Assembly: GCF_011067745.1 (NCBI RefSeq)
Contig: NZ_JAAMPJ010000001.1
Coordinates: 1,598,829 to 1,662,828 of the forward strand
Direction: 5' to 3'
DNA: 64,000 nucleotides
Origin: Lentzea alba
GTDB lineage: Bacteria; Actinomycetota; Actinomycetes; Mycobacteriales; Pseudonocardiaceae
The notes under the pieces were generated by a model. That model saw only the letters and a program-made list of their open reading frames with translations, did not search any database and was not told where the DNA came from. Positions 1-11,109 of the stretch are shown here, one piece after another (the stretch's first letter is position 1; each line of letters starts with the position of its first letter). A program made the position numbers and the translations under genes.

Positions 1-549
1 CTCGTCCTGGTCGTCGCTCGCGTCCAGCACGGCCTCCGCCAGCAGCGCGAGGGCCCCGACCGGGGTCTTGAGCTCGTGGCTGACGTTCGCCACGAAGTCG
101 CGTCGCGTCTTCTCCAGCCGCACCGACTCCGACTCGTCCGTGGCGTCGACGACGGTGAAGTCCTCGATGAGCAGCCGGACCTCGGCGTGCACGGCCTCCG
201 GCTGCCGCCCGGTCCGGTAGCCCTCCAACGGCGAGAGGTCGACGTACACGACCTCGTTGCTGTTGCGGACGCCCTCGGCGGCCTTGCGCGCCCGGTCGTC
301 GACGCGGTTGTTGCGCACGATCCCGAGGTGTTCCGCGCGGGGGTTGTGCAACACGACGTCGCCGAAGTGGTTGAGCACCACGATGCCGTCGTGCGAGTCG
401 TGCACGATCTGCTGGATCAGGTCGGCGACCGTGAGGCCTTCCGGCTTCTTGGGGTGCCGTGGAGCGGTGAACCGGCCGATGAAGAAAGCGGCCATCGCGC
501 CGATGAGCGCGAGGCCGATCGACACAGCGAGGTAACCCGTTGTGGTCAC
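1..549 (-). CDS. senX3: Sensor histidine kinase SenX3-like, N-terminal part (runs off the left edge)
   Basis: The 183 visible codons encode the front of a two-component sensor kinase. A GTG start is followed by one membrane helix (about residues 5-25), a PAS-like region and the start of the HisKA domain, whose H-box reads FVANVSHELKTP with the phospho-accepting histidine. In mycobacteria SenX3 senses phosphate limitation with RegX3. The upstream neighbour is gpmA, as in mycobacteria; regX3 would lie beyond the left edge. The catalytic ATP-binding domain is outside the window. The start is the first plausible codon before the membrane helix; no clear ribosome site precedes it. Confidence 0.9.
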   Translation of the reverse strand, partial: MTTTGYLAVSIGLALIGAMAAFFIGRFTAPRHPKKPEGLTVADLIQQIVHDSHDGIVVLNHFGDVVLHNPRAEHLGIVRNNRVDDRARKAAEGVRNSNEVVYVDLSPLEGYRTGRQPEAVHAEVRLLIEDFTVVDATDESESVRLEKTRRDFVANVSHELKTPVGALALLAEAVLDASDDQDE

Positions 550-683
550 GAAGCGAATGGTAAGCAGCTCAGAGGTGTCTTGGCCTAGTGCGAGAGCGTG
601 AACCGTGATACCCGCGACACCTCAGTGGACGGTTGTTCCGCCCCAGGTCAGCCACCGTTCACCCAACCGTGATGCTTCCCGGG

Positions 684-732
684 AACGCGGGGGCCCCGCG
701 TTTCCCGGGAGGAAACGCGGGGCCCCCGCGTT
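684..732. terminator. 22-bp perfect GC-rich hairpin after gpmA
   Basis: Positions 684-705 and 711-732 are exact reverse complements (22 bp) with a 5-base loop. The hairpin begins 6 bases beyond the gpmA stop codon and separates gpmA from senX3. There is no T tract, so termination is inferred from position. Its core ACGCGGGGCCC recurs in the hairpin at 26147-26197. Confidence 0.6.
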
Positions 733-737
733 ACGTA

Positions 738-1484
738 CTAGCGGCCCTGGTTGGCGACGGCTGCGATGGCGTCCTTCGCGGCCTCGGGGTCGAGGTATTC
801 GCCGCCCGGCTTGAGGGGCTTCAGGTCCTCGTCCAGGTCGTAGCGCAGCGGGATGCCCGTCGGGATGTTCAGGCCCGCGATGGCCTCGTCGGAGATGCCG
901 TCGAGGTGCTTGACCAAAGCGCGCAGCGAGTTGCCGTGCGCGGCCACGAGAACGGTCTTGCCGGTGCGCAGGTCCGGCACGATCGCCTCGTCCCAGTACG
1001 GGAGCATGCGCTTGACGACGTCCAGCAGGCACTCGGTCAGCGGCAGGTCGGGGCCGAGGCCCGCGTAGCGCGGGTCGGTGTCCTGGGAGTACTCGCTGCC
1101 GGGCTCGATGGGCGGCGGCGGGGTGTCGTAGGACCGGCGCCAGAGCATGAACTGCTCCTCGCCGAACTCCTCCAGCGTCTGCTTCTTGTTCTTGCCCTGC
1201 AACGCGCCGTAGTGGCGTTCGTTGAGGCGCCAGTCGCGGCGGACCGGGATCCAGTGCCGGTCGGCGGCGTCGAGCGCCAGGTTCGCGGTCATGATCGCGC
1301 GGCGCATGAGGCTCGTGTGCAGGATCTCCGGCAGCACACCGGCTTCGCGCAGCAGCTGGCCGCCGCGGCGGGCCTCCCGCTCGCCCTTCTCCGACAGGGG
1401 AACGTCCACCCAGCCGGTGAACAGGTTCTCCGCGTTCCACGTGCTCTCGCCGTGGCGGAGCAGCACCAAGGTTCCGACAGACAT
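738..1484 (-). CDS. gpmA: 2,3-bisphosphoglycerate-dependent phosphoglycerate mutase
   Basis: This 248-residue cytoplasmic enzyme interconverts 3- and 2-phosphoglycerate in glycolysis and gluconeogenesis. The phosphohistidine motif [10 protein letters not shown] has His11 as the likely phosphorylated residue. [18 protein letters not shown] and [11 protein letters not shown] match the substrate loop, the acid/base region and the second catalytic histidine. Length is normal for the dPGM family. The gene precedes senX3 as in mycobacteria, but a strong hairpin lies between them, so it is probably transcribed separately. Confidence 0.96.
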   Translation of the reverse strand: MSVGTLVLLRHGESTWNAENLFTGWVDVPLSEKGEREARRGGQLLREAGVLPEILHTSLMRRAIMTANLALDAADRHWIPVRRDWRLNERHYGALQGKNKKQTLEEFGEEQFMLWRRSYDTPPPPIEPGSEYSQDTDPRYAGLGPDLPLTECLLDVVKRMLPYWDEAIVPDLRTGKTVLVAAHGNSLRALVKHLDGISDEAIAGLNIPTGIPLRYDLDEDLKPLKPGGEYLDPEAAKDAIAAVANQGR

Positions 1485-1602
1485 GGCAGCTAGCCTGCCA
1501 TGCCGACCCTCCTGCCGTACCCCGGCCGGTCACCGTGATCCACGCCATGGGACTCGCCCCCAGCAATGAACTTGCCGGGGGCGTCCGTCCGAGACTTGCG
1601 CG

Positions 1603-3168
<1,566 letters not shown>

Positions 3169-3565
3169 GCGGCGACCCTCATTCACTTTGAACACCCAGC
3201 CTGTGGGGTCATCGTGATCCAGCCCACTGAACAGGTCAAGGACTCCCTGATCGCTACAGAGACGTTACTTTGCGCAACTAAATCCACTCGAATGGAGTAA
3301 TACAAGCACTTGTGAACGCAAGGACGTATCTGGGAAGTTGATACCGCCTCCGCGAGTCGGCTCCCACGCTTACTCGACGAGCGGACGCACCTTGCGCGGT
3401 TCGTCATCCCCCGTCGAATCGCGTGGCCCGCTTCGGATCCGCAGGCTCCCCCCGTCCACGGATCCACGCAGCGGGGACCTTTGACGCGGGACGGCTCGAT
3501 GCGACTCCCCCTCTCTCCCGAGCCGTTCCGCGCATCATCAAAGGGCTACTCTCAGTAGAACTTGA
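3169..3565. other. 397-bp intergenic region with likely promoter and a small dyad
   Basis: No convincing coding frame is seen here. The half nearest the ligase gene is less GC-rich than its surroundings and probably holds that gene's promoter. It includes an imperfect 14-bp dyad, TCCACTCGAATGGA (3283-3296, 12 of 14 positions symmetric), that could bind a TetR- or GntR-type regulator. The other half holds the hairpin listed separately. Confidence 0.4.
3486..3531. terminator. Hairpin downstream of the DUF4349 lipoprotein gene
   Basis: GCGGGACGGCTCG (3486-3498) pairs with 3519-3531 over 13 bp with one G-U type mismatch and a 20-base loop. It lies about 35 bases past the DUF4349 stop codon and is the likely end of the L,D-transpeptidase-mshA transcript. 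Confidence 0.5.
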
Positions 3566-4429
3566 TCATGTTGCTTCGTTCATTCGAGTGACACGCTTCC
3601 GGCGCCGCAGGACGTAGATCACCACCGCCGCGGGCACGCCGAGCGCCACCGCGAACGGCAGCACTGCGCCGACCGCGATCAAGATCCCGCCGAGCACCGC
3701 CAGCAGCGCGTTCCAGCCACCGGCGAGGGCGCTGAGGAACCCGGCCTTCTCCGGCTCGGGCGGCGCGATCGGCACCGTCGCGACCTGCACCGTCAACGTG
3801 GCGAGAGCGACCTTGCCCTTCAACGACTCGCTGCGCCGCTGCATCGACTCGAGCTCGCTCTGCCGCTTGGTCAGCTCGCTCTCGATCTGTGCGATCTCGG
3901 CCGTCGTCGCCGCCCGCTCGAACAGCACCCGCAGCCGCTCGACGCTGGCCTTCTGCGTCGCGATCCGCGCCTCGACGTCGACCAGCTGGTCGGTGACGTC
4001 CTCGCTGCGCACCTCGCTCCGCGTCACCTCGCCGACGCTCGCCAGATCGCGAACGACCCGGTCCAGTTCGGAAGACGGCACCCGCACGGTCACGGATCCG
4101 CGTTCCTCGGTCGAGTTCTCCTGTCCCGCGAACCCGCCCACGGCCTGTGCGCGGTCCTTGATCTGACCGATGGCCTTCAGCACGTCGTCGCTGCGCAGGT
4201 CAACAGTCGCCGTGCGCACCAACTGCCGTTCCTGCTGCTGCACCGGCTGCACGCCCTGTGCGTTCGGTTCGGTCTTCGCGTTCTCCTGCTGCGGCGCCTT
4301 CTGCTGCGCCGCCTGCGGTGGAGCGGCGTCCAAGGCCGCCGACCCGCTCATCTCCTTCGAACTGTTGCTGCACCCCGCGGAAACCAGGGCCAGCAACGCG
4401 ACTCCCACCCACAGCACTGGTCTGCCCAT
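3566..4429 (-). CDS. DUF4349 lipoprotein with C-terminal membrane helix
   Basis: This 287-residue protein starts with a lipoprotein signal ending in the lipobox LVSAGC. An Ala/Gln/Pro-rich linker follows, then a DUF4349 domain with a helical coiled-coil section (RIATQKASVERLRVLFERA through ELESMQRRSESLKGK), and a C-terminal transmembrane helix with a basic tail. It is probably anchored at both ends of its extracytoplasmic domain. DUF4349 proteins are widespread in actinobacteria and of unknown role. The chosen ATG at 4429 places the signal peptide at the N-terminus; a longer frame would run into ybjN. It is last in the run from the L,D-transpeptidase through mshA. Confidence 0.8.
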   Translation of the reverse strand: MGRPVLWVGVALLALVSAGCSNSSKEMSGSAALDAAPPQAAQQKAPQQENAKTEPNAQGVQPVQQQERQLVRTATVDLRSDDVLKAIGQIKDRAQAVGGFAGQENSTEERGSVTVRVPSSELDRVVRDLASVGEVTRSEVRSEDVTDQLVDVEARIATQKASVERLRVLFERAATTAEIAQIESELTKRQSELESMQRRSESLKGKVALATLTVQVATVPIAPPEPEKAGFLSALAGGWNALLAVLGGILIAVGAVLPFAVALGVPAAVVIYVLRRRKRVTRMNEAT

Positions 4430-4467
4430 GCCAGTCAGACGGGGCTGGGTGGACCAGGGGTTGCCGC

Positions 4468-4956
4468 CTAGTCCGAAACGAGATGTTGGAATGCCTGCAG
4501 GTTCGCGAGCGACTCGCCGCGCGACACCCGCCACGCCCACTCCCGCCGGATCGCGTCGGCGAACCCGATCTCCAGCAGCGGGTTGAAGTCGCCGTCCGCC
4601 GCCTCCAGCACCTGCCCGAGCACGCGGTCCAGTTCGTCGGCCGTCACAGCGTGCTTCCCGACCCGTCCGACCAGGTAGATGTCACCCTCGGCGTCGATCG
4701 TGTAGTGCACGCCGTACAGCCGTGCGTTGCGCCGCAACAGGAACCGGTAGACGTCCTCGAACGACTGGTCCGGCCGCCGGCACACGAACGCCTCGACCAG
4801 CAACGCGTGCGTCGTCTCGACCAGCCACACGTTGGTCTGCAGCTTCTTGGTGCCCGGCAGCGTCACGAAGAACTTGCCCTCGTCGCGACGGTCGTACTTC
4901 AGCTCCCGTTCGTCCAGAAACGCTTTGATCACAACGTCAACAGCAGAGTCACTCAA
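4468..4956 (-). CDS. YbjN-domain protein (Rv0487-like)
   Basis: This 162-residue cytoplasmic protein belongs to the YbjN/secretion-chaperone-like fold family. Recognisable stretches are [19 protein letters not shown] and [18 protein letters not shown]. In mycobacteria the same protein follows mshA, as here. The start is a TTG at 4956 overlapping the mshA stop as TTGA; a strong GGGAGG lies 7 bases upstream, so translational coupling with mshA is likely. The biochemical role is not established. By context it may support mycothiol metabolism or envelope functions. Confidence 0.85.
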   Translation of the reverse strand: MSDSAVDVVIKAFLDERELKYDRRDEGKFFVTLPGTKKLQTNVWLVETTHALLVEAFVCRRPDQSFEDVYRFLLRRNARLYGVHYTIDAEGDIYLVGRVGKHAVTADELDRVLGQVLEAADGDFNPLLEIGFADAIRREWAWRVSRGESLANLQAFQHLVSD

Positions 4957-6200
4957 GCGAAAACCTCCCGGCGGAACACGTCTGCCGCCTCTTGATACCC
5001 CGCCAGCAGGGCATCAGTCGTGCGATCCCACGAGAAGCGTCGCGCATGCCCCACCGCGTTGCTCGCCAGGTGCTCCCGCTGCGGCAACGCCGTCCCGCTG
5101 ATCGCCGCCGCCCAGGCGCCCGGTTCGTGCCCGTGCACGAGCACCCCGGACATCCCGTCGTTGACCGCCACCGGCAACCCGCCGACCGCCGCCGCGACCA
5201 CCGGCGTCCCGCACGCCTGGGCCTCCAGCGCCACCAGCCCGAACGACTCGTTGTAGCTCGGCACGGCCACCAGATCGGCGGCCCGGTAGACCTCCGCCAG
5301 CGTCGGCCCCGGCTGCGGCGGCAGGAACCGCACCACGTCCGCGATCCCCAGCTGGGCGGCCAGCTCCTCCAGTGCCTTCGGCCGTTCCGTGCCGGAACCC
5401 GAAGGTCCGCCGACGATCAGCACGATCAGCCGCGAACGCAGTCCCGGATCGCGGACCAGCATCTCGGCGGCCGCGCGCAACAGCACGTCAGGAGCCTTCA
5501 GCGGCTGGATGCGGCCGACGAACGCCAGCACGACCGCGTCCCGCGGGATGCCGAAACAGTGCCGCGCGTGAGCCTGGTCGCCCGGCGTGAAGCGGTCGAG
5601 GTCGACACCGGGCGGCACGACGGCGACCTTGGACGGTTCCGCGTCGTAGAGCTTGATCAGTTCGCTGGCCTCGATGTCGGTGTTGGCCACGAGCCGGTCC
5701 GACTCGGCGACCACCTGCTCCTCGCCGATCACCCGCATCCTGGGCTCCGGCGCGTCCCCCTCGGCCAGCGCCAGGTTCTTCACCTTGGCGAGCGTGTGCG
5801 CGGTGTGCACGAGCGGCACGCTCCAGCGTTCCCGCGCGAGCCAGCCGACCTGCCCGGACAGCCAGTAGTGCGAGTGGATCGCGTCGTAGTAGCCGGGCTC
5901 GTGCCGTGCCTCGGCGCGCAGCACCCCCGCCGTGAACGCACAGAGCTGACCAGGCAGTTCTTCCTTGCCCAGCCCTTCGAACGGTCCCGCGGCGACGTGC
6001 CGGACGCGCACCCCGGGAGCCAGTTCGGCGACCGGTGGCAGCTCGGACGACGTGGCGCGGGTGAAGATCTCGACCTCGACGCCGCGCTGGGCCATCCGCG
6101 TGGCCGTCTGCACGATGTAGACGTTCATCCCGCCCGCGTCGCCCGTCCCCGGCTGCTCCAGCGGTGACGTGTGCACCGAGAGCACCGCGACCCGCTTCAC
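4953..6200 (-). CDS. mshA: D-inositol-3-phosphate glycosyltransferase (mycothiol biosynthesis)
   Basis: This 415-residue GT-B, family 4 glycosyltransferase transfers N-acetylglucosamine from UDP-GlcNAc to 1L-inositol 3-phosphate, the first step of mycothiol synthesis. Diagnostic motifs are [21 protein letters not shown] at the acceptor side, [31 protein letters not shown] and the nucleotide-sugar site [20 protein letters not shown]. The GTG start overlaps the stop of the upstream hydrolase gene (GTGA), and ybjN is coupled downstream. Presence of mshA marks this as a mycothiol-producing actinobacterium. Confidence 0.97.
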   Translation of the reverse strand: MKRVAVLSVHTSPLEQPGTGDAGGMNVYIVQTATRMAQRGVEVEIFTRATSSELPPVAELAPGVRVRHVAAGPFEGLGKEELPGQLCAFTAGVLRAEARHEPGYYDAIHSHYWLSGQVGWLARERWSVPLVHTAHTLAKVKNLALAEGDAPEPRMRVIGEEQVVAESDRLVANTDIEASELIKLYDAEPSKVAVVPPGVDLDRFTPGDQAHARHCFGIPRDAVVLAFVGRIQPLKAPDVLLRAAAEMLVRDPGLRSRLIVLIVGGPSGSGTERPKALEELAAQLGIADVVRFLPPQPGPTLAEVYRAADLVAVPSYNESFGLVALEAQACGTPVVAAAVGGLPVAVNDGMSGVLVHGHEPGAWAAAISGTALPQREHLASNAVGHARRFSWDRTTDALLAGYQEAADVFRREVFA

Positions 6201-6961
6201 CGGGCCACCCGCTTCAGGTCAGACAAGAACTGCGCCGGCCGTTCCAGGAAGGGCGCGTGCGCGGTGTCGGGATAGAGGCTCAACTCGGCTCCGGGGATCA
6301 GGGCGGCGGAGTACTCGGCGGCGGCAGGGGCGACCACCTCGTCTTGAGTTCCGTGCACGATCAGCGTCGGCACGTCGACGCCCTTCAGCACGTCAGCGCT
6401 GCCCACATCCCTGCGGAACAGCTCACCTCGCACTTTATGGCTCACCGAGGTCGCGGAAGCTGTGAGTTCGGCGACCGTCTCGGCAGGTAGCGCGGGTGCC
6501 ATGGCCCGGCAGAACGCCGCCATCACGGCGTCGTCGGTGATCGCGCCGGGCAACGCGGCGCGCATCACGGGGCCGGTGGCACCACCGGGGCGATCACGGC
6601 CGATTTCCGTGATGGCGCTCACGAACACCAGCGCGTTGATCAGCGCGGTGCCGTGGAAGCGGAGGTAGTCGGTGATCACCAGCCCGCCGTAGGACCATCC
6701 GACGACCGTCGCGGGTCCGGTGTGATCAAGCACTGTCTTCAGGTCTTCGGCCCACCGGGTGGAATCACGATAGTCGCCGAAGTCGTCGGATTCGCCGTGT
6801 CCTCGCAGGTCAACGGCATAAGTCCGGAAGTCGGGCAGGTTCCAGACCGCGCCGGTCTGCGCCCACCCGTGGACGAGCACCACCGGTGGCGCGTCGAGCG
6901 GTCCTGCCTCACGGACGGCCAGTCGTCCCCCGCCGGCCGCCGTCACGTGTGTTAGGTGCAC
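6197..6961 (-). CDS. Alpha/beta hydrolase
   Basis: A 254-residue single-domain alpha/beta hydrolase without a signal peptide. The oxyanion region is [13 protein letters not shown], the nucleophile elbow GWSYGG, the acid is near VHGTQDEVV and the catalytic histidine is in DTAHAPFLE. The substrate is unknown; an esterase or lactonase role is possible. Its stop codon overlaps the mshA start, and it lies 43 bases downstream of the L,D-transpeptidase, so all are probably cotranscribed. Start is GTG at 6961. Confidence 0.82.
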   Translation of the reverse strand: MHLTHVTAAGGGRLAVREAGPLDAPPVVLVHGWAQTGAVWNLPDFRTYAVDLRGHGESDDFGDYRDSTRWAEDLKTVLDHTGPATVVGWSYGGLVITDYLRFHGTALINALVFVSAITEIGRDRPGGATGPVMRAALPGAITDDAVMAAFCRAMAPALPAETVAELTASATSVSHKVRGELFRRDVGSADVLKGVDVPTLIVHGTQDEVVAPAAAEYSAALIPGAELSLYPDTAHAPFLERPAQFLSDLKRVAR

Positions 6962-7004
6962 ACATCTGCGAACGACCTGGTCGGGGGACGCATTCCCGCC
7001 GGTC

Positions 7005-8144
7005 CTACTTCACCGCGGACTTGGCCTTCCACTGGTCCCACGGGATCTGCCAGTCGTACCAGTCGAACTGCGCCGGCAGCGTGGTGATGGAGCCGGTCAC
7101 CTCGACCGGGTCACCGACCATCGCCGAGTCGTAGTACGCCTTCGCGTCGGCCTCCAGCAGGTTCGCGCAGCCGTGCGAGGTGTTCGCCTTGCCGATGTTG
7201 CCCGCGTTGTCGTTGTTCTCGTGGATGAACTCGCCGTGGTTCGAGAACCGGACGGCCCACTTCTTCACGACGTTGGTGTAGCCGTAGCGCGGGTTGTCGA
7301 ACGAGAACGTGTCGTTCTTCGACATGACCACGAACGTGCCGTTCGGCGTGGTCAGCTCGGGGTCGGCGTCCTTGCCGAACGACGCCGGGTACGAGGCGAC
7401 CTGCTGGCCGTCCCGCAGCACCACGAGCTGGTGCGTCGGGTTGTCGATCTTCACGACCTGGTTGCGGCCGATGGTGAAGTCCGAGGTGACGTCGGCCTTG
7501 CCGAACGCGCCACCGCCGTAGTTCACGCCGTAGAGCTTGGCCTCGACCTTGATCGTGGTGTTCGCCGGCCAGTACTTCTCCGGCCGGTAGTGCACTTCCT
7601 GGGCGTTGAGCCAGGCCCAGCTGCCGGTGATGTTCGCCGAGTTGGTGACCTTGAGCGCCTTCTCGACGGTCGCCTTGTCCTCGACCGGGGCCTCGAACTT
7701 GACCATGATCGGCGCCGCGACGCCGACGGTCTGGTTGTCCCCCGGCCACAGCGTCGCGCGGGTCTGCGAACCGGGCGCGACGGTGGTGAACGAGCCCTTG
7801 AGCTCGACCGGCCTGCCGTCCTTGCCGACGACCTTGCCGGAGTAGCTGTACGTCTTGCCGTAGCCCAGCGGCTCGGCGATCGTCCAGCCGGACTTGTCCT
7901 CGGTGAGGGTGCCCTTGACGTCCTTGCCCTCCGGCGACTTCACCGAGACGGACTCGATCGTCCCGTCCACCACGGTGACCTGGACCGGGGTCGTGACCTG
8001 CACGTCCTTGGTGCCGTCGACCGGGGACAGGGTGACCTTCGCGGAGGGCTGCGACGTGTCCGCCTTGGGCGAGCCCGTCTCGACACTCGAGCAGCCGGTC
8101 AGCAGCGTCAGCCCGGCGACCAGCGCGACAAGTGTTCTTTTCAC
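7005..8144 (-). CDS. L,D-transpeptidase lipoprotein (LprQ/Ldt-type)
   Basis: This 379-residue envelope enzyme should form 3-3 cross-links between peptidoglycan stems. The lipobox LLTGC predicts lipidation at Cys18. Bacterial Ig-like domains follow, then a YkuD domain with FIHENN and the nucleophile motif SHGCANL (about Cys326), and a Trp-rich C-terminal tail. GTG at 8144 is preferred because GGGAGG lies 7 bases upstream and the signal peptide then begins at residue 1. The neighbouring SDR gene and murB match the mycobacterial order. A full-length paralogue lies at 53644. Confidence 0.92.
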   Translation of the reverse strand: MKRTLVALVAGLTLLTGCSSVETGSPKADTSQPSAKVTLSPVDGTKDVQVTTPVQVTVVDGTIESVSVKSPEGKDVKGTLTEDKSGWTIAEPLGYGKTYSYSGKVVGKDGRPVELKGSFTTVAPGSQTRATLWPGDNQTVGVAAPIMVKFEAPVEDKATVEKALKVTNSANITGSWAWLNAQEVHYRPEKYWPANTTIKVEAKLYGVNYGGGAFGKADVTSDFTIGRNQVVKIDNPTHQLVVLRDGQQVASYPASFGKDADPELTTPNGTFVVMSKNDTFSFDNPRYGYTNVVKKWAVRFSNHGEFIHENNDNAGNIGKANTSHGCANLLEADAKAYYDSAMVGDPVEVTGSITTLPAQFDWYDWQIPWDQWKAKSAVK

Positions 8145-8236
8145 GGTTTGACCTCCCACCATGGTGGACGTCCAGCGCCACCCCGAGGTGCGAGTGACGT
8201 CCGTCACATCCAGGCCTGCCGCCTACGATCGAGGCC

Positions 8237-8968
8237 GTGAATCGACCTGTCGCAGTAGTGACCGGAGCAAGCGCGGGCATCGGCGAGGCCACCGCGCGGC
8301 GGTTGGCCGCCGAGGGTTTCCACGTCGTGCTCGGCGCACGTCGCCTGGATCTTCTCCACGTTATCGCGAAGGAGATCGACGGGACGGCCGTCGAGCTGGA
8401 CGTCACCGACGAGACCTCCGTCGCCGCCTTCGCCGACCGGGTACCCGAAGCTCGGGTCCTCGTGAACAACGCGGGTGGCGCGCGCGGGCTCTCGACCGTG
8501 GCCGAGGGCAGTCCCGAGGAGTGGCGCTGGATGTGGGAGGCGAACGTCCTCGGCACCCTTCTGGTGACCAAGGCGTTCATCCCGAAGCTGATCGCGTCCG
8601 GCGACGGGCACATCGTGTCCGTGACGTCCATCGCGGCGTACGAGGCCTACGACAACGGCTCCGGGTACACCAGCGCCAAGCACGCGCAGTCGGCGCTCCA
8701 CCGGACGCTGAGGGGCGAACTGCTGGGTCAGCCCGTGCGGATCACCGAGATCCAGCCGGGCATGGTCGAGACGGACTTCTCGGCCAACCGGTTCGGCGGC
8801 GACACCGAGCGCGCGGCCAAGGTCTACCAGGGCCTCACGCCGCTGACCGCCGACGACGTGGCGGACGTGATCTCGTTCGCGGTCACCCGGCCGTCGCACG
8901 TGAACCTGGACACGATCGTGCTCAAGCCGCGGGCTCAGGCTTCCGCGACTCGGGCACACCGGGAGTGA
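8237..8968 (+). CDS. Short-chain dehydrogenase/reductase (Rv0484c-like)
   Basis: A 243-residue classical SDR oxidoreductase. It has the nucleotide-binding TGASAGIG, the structural NNAG and the catalytic YTSAK preceded by VTSIAAYEAY, so the Ser-Tyr-Lys set is complete. The cofactor is probably NADP, and the substrate is unknown. It diverges from the L,D-transpeptidase gene, as the homologue does in mycobacteria. Its 3' end overlaps the convergent protease gene by 47 bp. GTG start; no obvious ribosome site, so possibly leaderless. Confidence 0.9.
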   Translation: MNRPVAVVTGASAGIGEATARRLAAEGFHVVLGARRLDLLHVIAKEIDGTAVELDVTDETSVAAFADRVPEARVLVNNAGGARGLSTVAEGSPEEWRWMWEANVLGTLLVTKAFIPKLIASGDGHIVSVTSIAAYEAYDNGSGYTSAKHAQSALHRTLRGELLGQPVRITEIQPGMVETDFSANRFGGDTERAAKVYQGLTPLTADDVADVISFAVTRPSHVNLDTIVLKPRAQASATRAHRE

Positions 8969-9935
8969 CCAGCTCCACGTCGAGCTGACGCAGGACGGGC
9001 TCGATGGGGTTGGCGAACCCCGTCGAGCCCGAGCCTGCGACGTACAGGCCCACCACCCGGTTGTCGGCGTCGACCAGCACCGCGCCGGAGTCGCCGTGGT
9101 CGCCGAAGCGTTCGGACGAACGCACGCGGATCTGGTCGCGCAACGTCCGGACGCCGAGGCCGTCGCCGAAGTCCAGGCGCAGCGTCGAGTCCACCGACGT
9201 GACCATGCCGTGGGTCAGACCCGTGGTGCGGCCGGTCTTGCGCACGGTGGAGCCGATCTCCGCCGGCGCCGTCCCGGTGAGCGCGCCGATGTCGAGCACC
9301 TCCGCGCGGAACGGCCGGTGGCCCATCCGCAGCCCCGCCGCCGACACGGATCCCGCGAGCGCCGCGCGGTCCAGCACCGCGACCTGGTCCGCCCCGGGAA
9401 TCCCACCGTCCACTCTGGACGGATGCACGAACTCGTCGCCCACCGCCCACGAGTCGTCGACGCAGCCGACGTGGAACGTGGTGAGCCCCAGCACCTTCCT
9501 GGCCTCGTCGCGGGTGACCACGAACGCGCCGAGCGTGCCGGCGATCACGTACTCACCGGCCTTCTCGACCTCGGGCGGCACGACCCGGAACGACCGCGCG
9601 GGCCCGATGCTGATACCGCCGCGCAGCACCGGATGCCGTTGCACCTCAACGGGTTGCTCGTCCGACGTGCGGGTGATCCGGGCGCGGTGCAGCACGATCG
9701 ACTCCGCGACGACGTCCGTCGGCACGCCGCCGACCTCCGGCGGGATCTGTTGCGGGTGCAGAGGCCCCTTGGCGCACACGTAGACCACGATCGCGGCCCG
9801 GCCCGTCGGGCGTCCGCCGGTGACCTTCTCGCCGATGTCGACACCGATCACGCCCGGCCGGGACAGGAACTCGTCTTCGACCATGCGCTTGATCGGCCTG
9901 ATGACCTCGCGTGCGCTCTCGTCGAGGTAGCTCAT
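8922..9935 (-). CDS. Chymotrypsin-fold serine protease-like protein
   Basis: A 337-residue protein without signal peptide. The C-terminal half carries DHGDSGAVLV, the nucleophile motif of trypsin-like peptidases, followed by VGLYVAGS. LTTFHVGC probably supplies the catalytic histidine, and the acid may be in DQVAVLD. The N-terminal 100 residues, with VIGVDIGEKVTGG, resemble the leader of bacterial proteins related to the plant NAL1 protease group; that resemblance is from memory. It is probably cytoplasmic, with unknown target. ATG start at 9935 has GGGAGG just upstream. Confidence 0.72.
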   Translation of the reverse strand: MSYLDESAREVIRPIKRMVEDEFLSRPGVIGVDIGEKVTGGRPTGRAAIVVYVCAKGPLHPQQIPPEVGGVPTDVVAESIVLHRARITRTSDEQPVEVQRHPVLRGGISIGPARSFRVVPPEVEKAGEYVIAGTLGAFVVTRDEARKVLGLTTFHVGCVDDSWAVGDEFVHPSRVDGGIPGADQVAVLDRAALAGSVSAAGLRMGHRPFRAEVLDIGALTGTAPAEIGSTVRKTGRTTGLTHGMVTSVDSTLRLDFGDGLGVRTLRDQIRVRSSERFGDHGDSGAVLVDADNRVVGLYVAGSGSTGFANPIEPVLRQLDVELVTPGVPESRKPEPAA

Positions 9936-10010
9936 AGCGACCTCCCGTTCCCCTGACCTCCATGAAACACGCCGGGTAGCGATTGGTCACATAGAGTCAC
10001 CCGAACAGAC

Positions 10011-11084
10011 CTACAGCTGAACGCCTACAAAAACGGGTTCAGGGTGCAGTTCCACGCCGAACGCGGCCCGCACGCCGTCGCGCACCTCGCGCGCCAGGTC
10101 GAGCAGGTCCTCGGTGGAGGCGCCGCCGCGGTTGGTCAGGGCGAGCGTGTGCTTGCCGGACAGCGACACCCGGCCGCCGGGACCCTGATGGCCCTTGCGG
10201 AAGCCGGCGCGTTCGATCAGCCATGCGGCGGAGAGCTTCTTCTGGCCGGGGCCCGCCGGGTAGACCGGCACGTTCACGTCGGCGCCGAGGCGTTCGGAGA
10301 TGCGGAGCAGCACGCTCGTGAAGGTCGAGTCGTCGATGATCGGATTGGTGAAGAACGAGCCGGCGCTCCACGTGTCGTGGTCCGCGGGGTCGAGCACCAT
10401 GCCCTTGCCGCGGCGCAGTTCCAGCACGGCCTTGCGGGCCTCGTCGGCCGGCACGCGATCACCTTGTGCCACCCCGAGAACGCGGGCGAGCTCGGCGTAG
10501 CGGATCGGCGCGGACATGCCGCCGGCGGTGAGCGAGAACCTGGTGCGCAGCACGACCGCGTTGTCCGTGCCCTTCAACACACTGGTGCGGTAGTCCAGAC
10601 CCAGCTTGGCGGCGGGCACCTGATGCACCTTGCCGCTGCGCCGGTCGAGAAGATCCACCGACTGCAGCACCTGGGAGATCTCGATGCCGTACGCGCCGAC
10701 GTTCTGCACCGGCGTGGCGCCGTTGAGGCCGGGGATGCCGGAGAGGCACTCGAGGCCGCCGAGGCCCTGCGCGACCGCCTCGGCGACGACCGCGTCCCAC
10801 TCCTCGCCCGCCTCGACGGTGAACTGGACGATCCCGCCGCCCAGCGGGTCGAGCCGGAAACCCTTGGTGGCGACGTGCACGACGGTGCCGTCGAAGCCGC
10901 CGTCCGAGATCACGAGGTTCGATCCACCGCCGAGCACGAGGACCTTCTCGTCGTCGGCGGCGTCGGCTGTTCGCACGGCTTCGACCAGCTCAGCGGCGGT
11001 CGTGGCGTGGACGAACCGCGCGGCCGGGCCACCGAGTCGGAGCGTGGTGCGCTCGGCCAGAGGTACGGACTGCGTGGTGGTCAC
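10011..11084 (-). CDS. murB: UDP-N-acetylenolpyruvoylglucosamine reductase
   Basis: A 357-residue cytoplasmic flavoenzyme that reduces UDP-GlcNAc-enolpyruvate to UDP-MurNAc with NADPH. Visible signatures are TTLRLGGPA, the FAD-binding GGGSNLVISD, SGIPGLNGATPVQNVGAYG, the catalytic-serine motif AGSFFTNP and the C-terminal HPEPVFVG. GTG at 11084 is chosen because the ATG at 11111 would share its bases with the divergent DUF2505 start; the longer form adds nine residues. It is divergent from the DUF2505 gene as in mycobacteria (Rv0481c/Rv0482). Confidence 0.95.
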   Translation of the reverse strand: MTTTQSVPLAERTTLRLGGPAARFVHATTAAELVEAVRTADAADDEKVLVLGGGSNLVISDGGFDGTVVHVATKGFRLDPLGGGIVQFTVEAGEEWDAVVAEAVAQGLGGLECLSGIPGLNGATPVQNVGAYGIEISQVLQSVDLLDRRSGKVHQVPAAKLGLDYRTSVLKGTDNAVVLRTRFSLTAGGMSAPIRYAELARVLGVAQGDRVPADEARKAVLELRRGKGMVLDPADHDTWSAGSFFTNPIIDDSTFTSVLLRISERLGADVNVPVYPAGPGQKKLSAAWLIERAGFRKGHQGPGGRVSLSGKHTLALTNRGGASTEDLLDLAREVRDGVRAAFGVELHPEPVFVGVQL

Positions 11085-11109
11085 AGACGTCAACGGTAGC
11101 CTCCGCGAC

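Noticed and set aside
3183..3467. A 94-codon frame upstream of the ligase gene
   Set aside because: It lies across the likely promoter, shows no domain and has poor codon bias.
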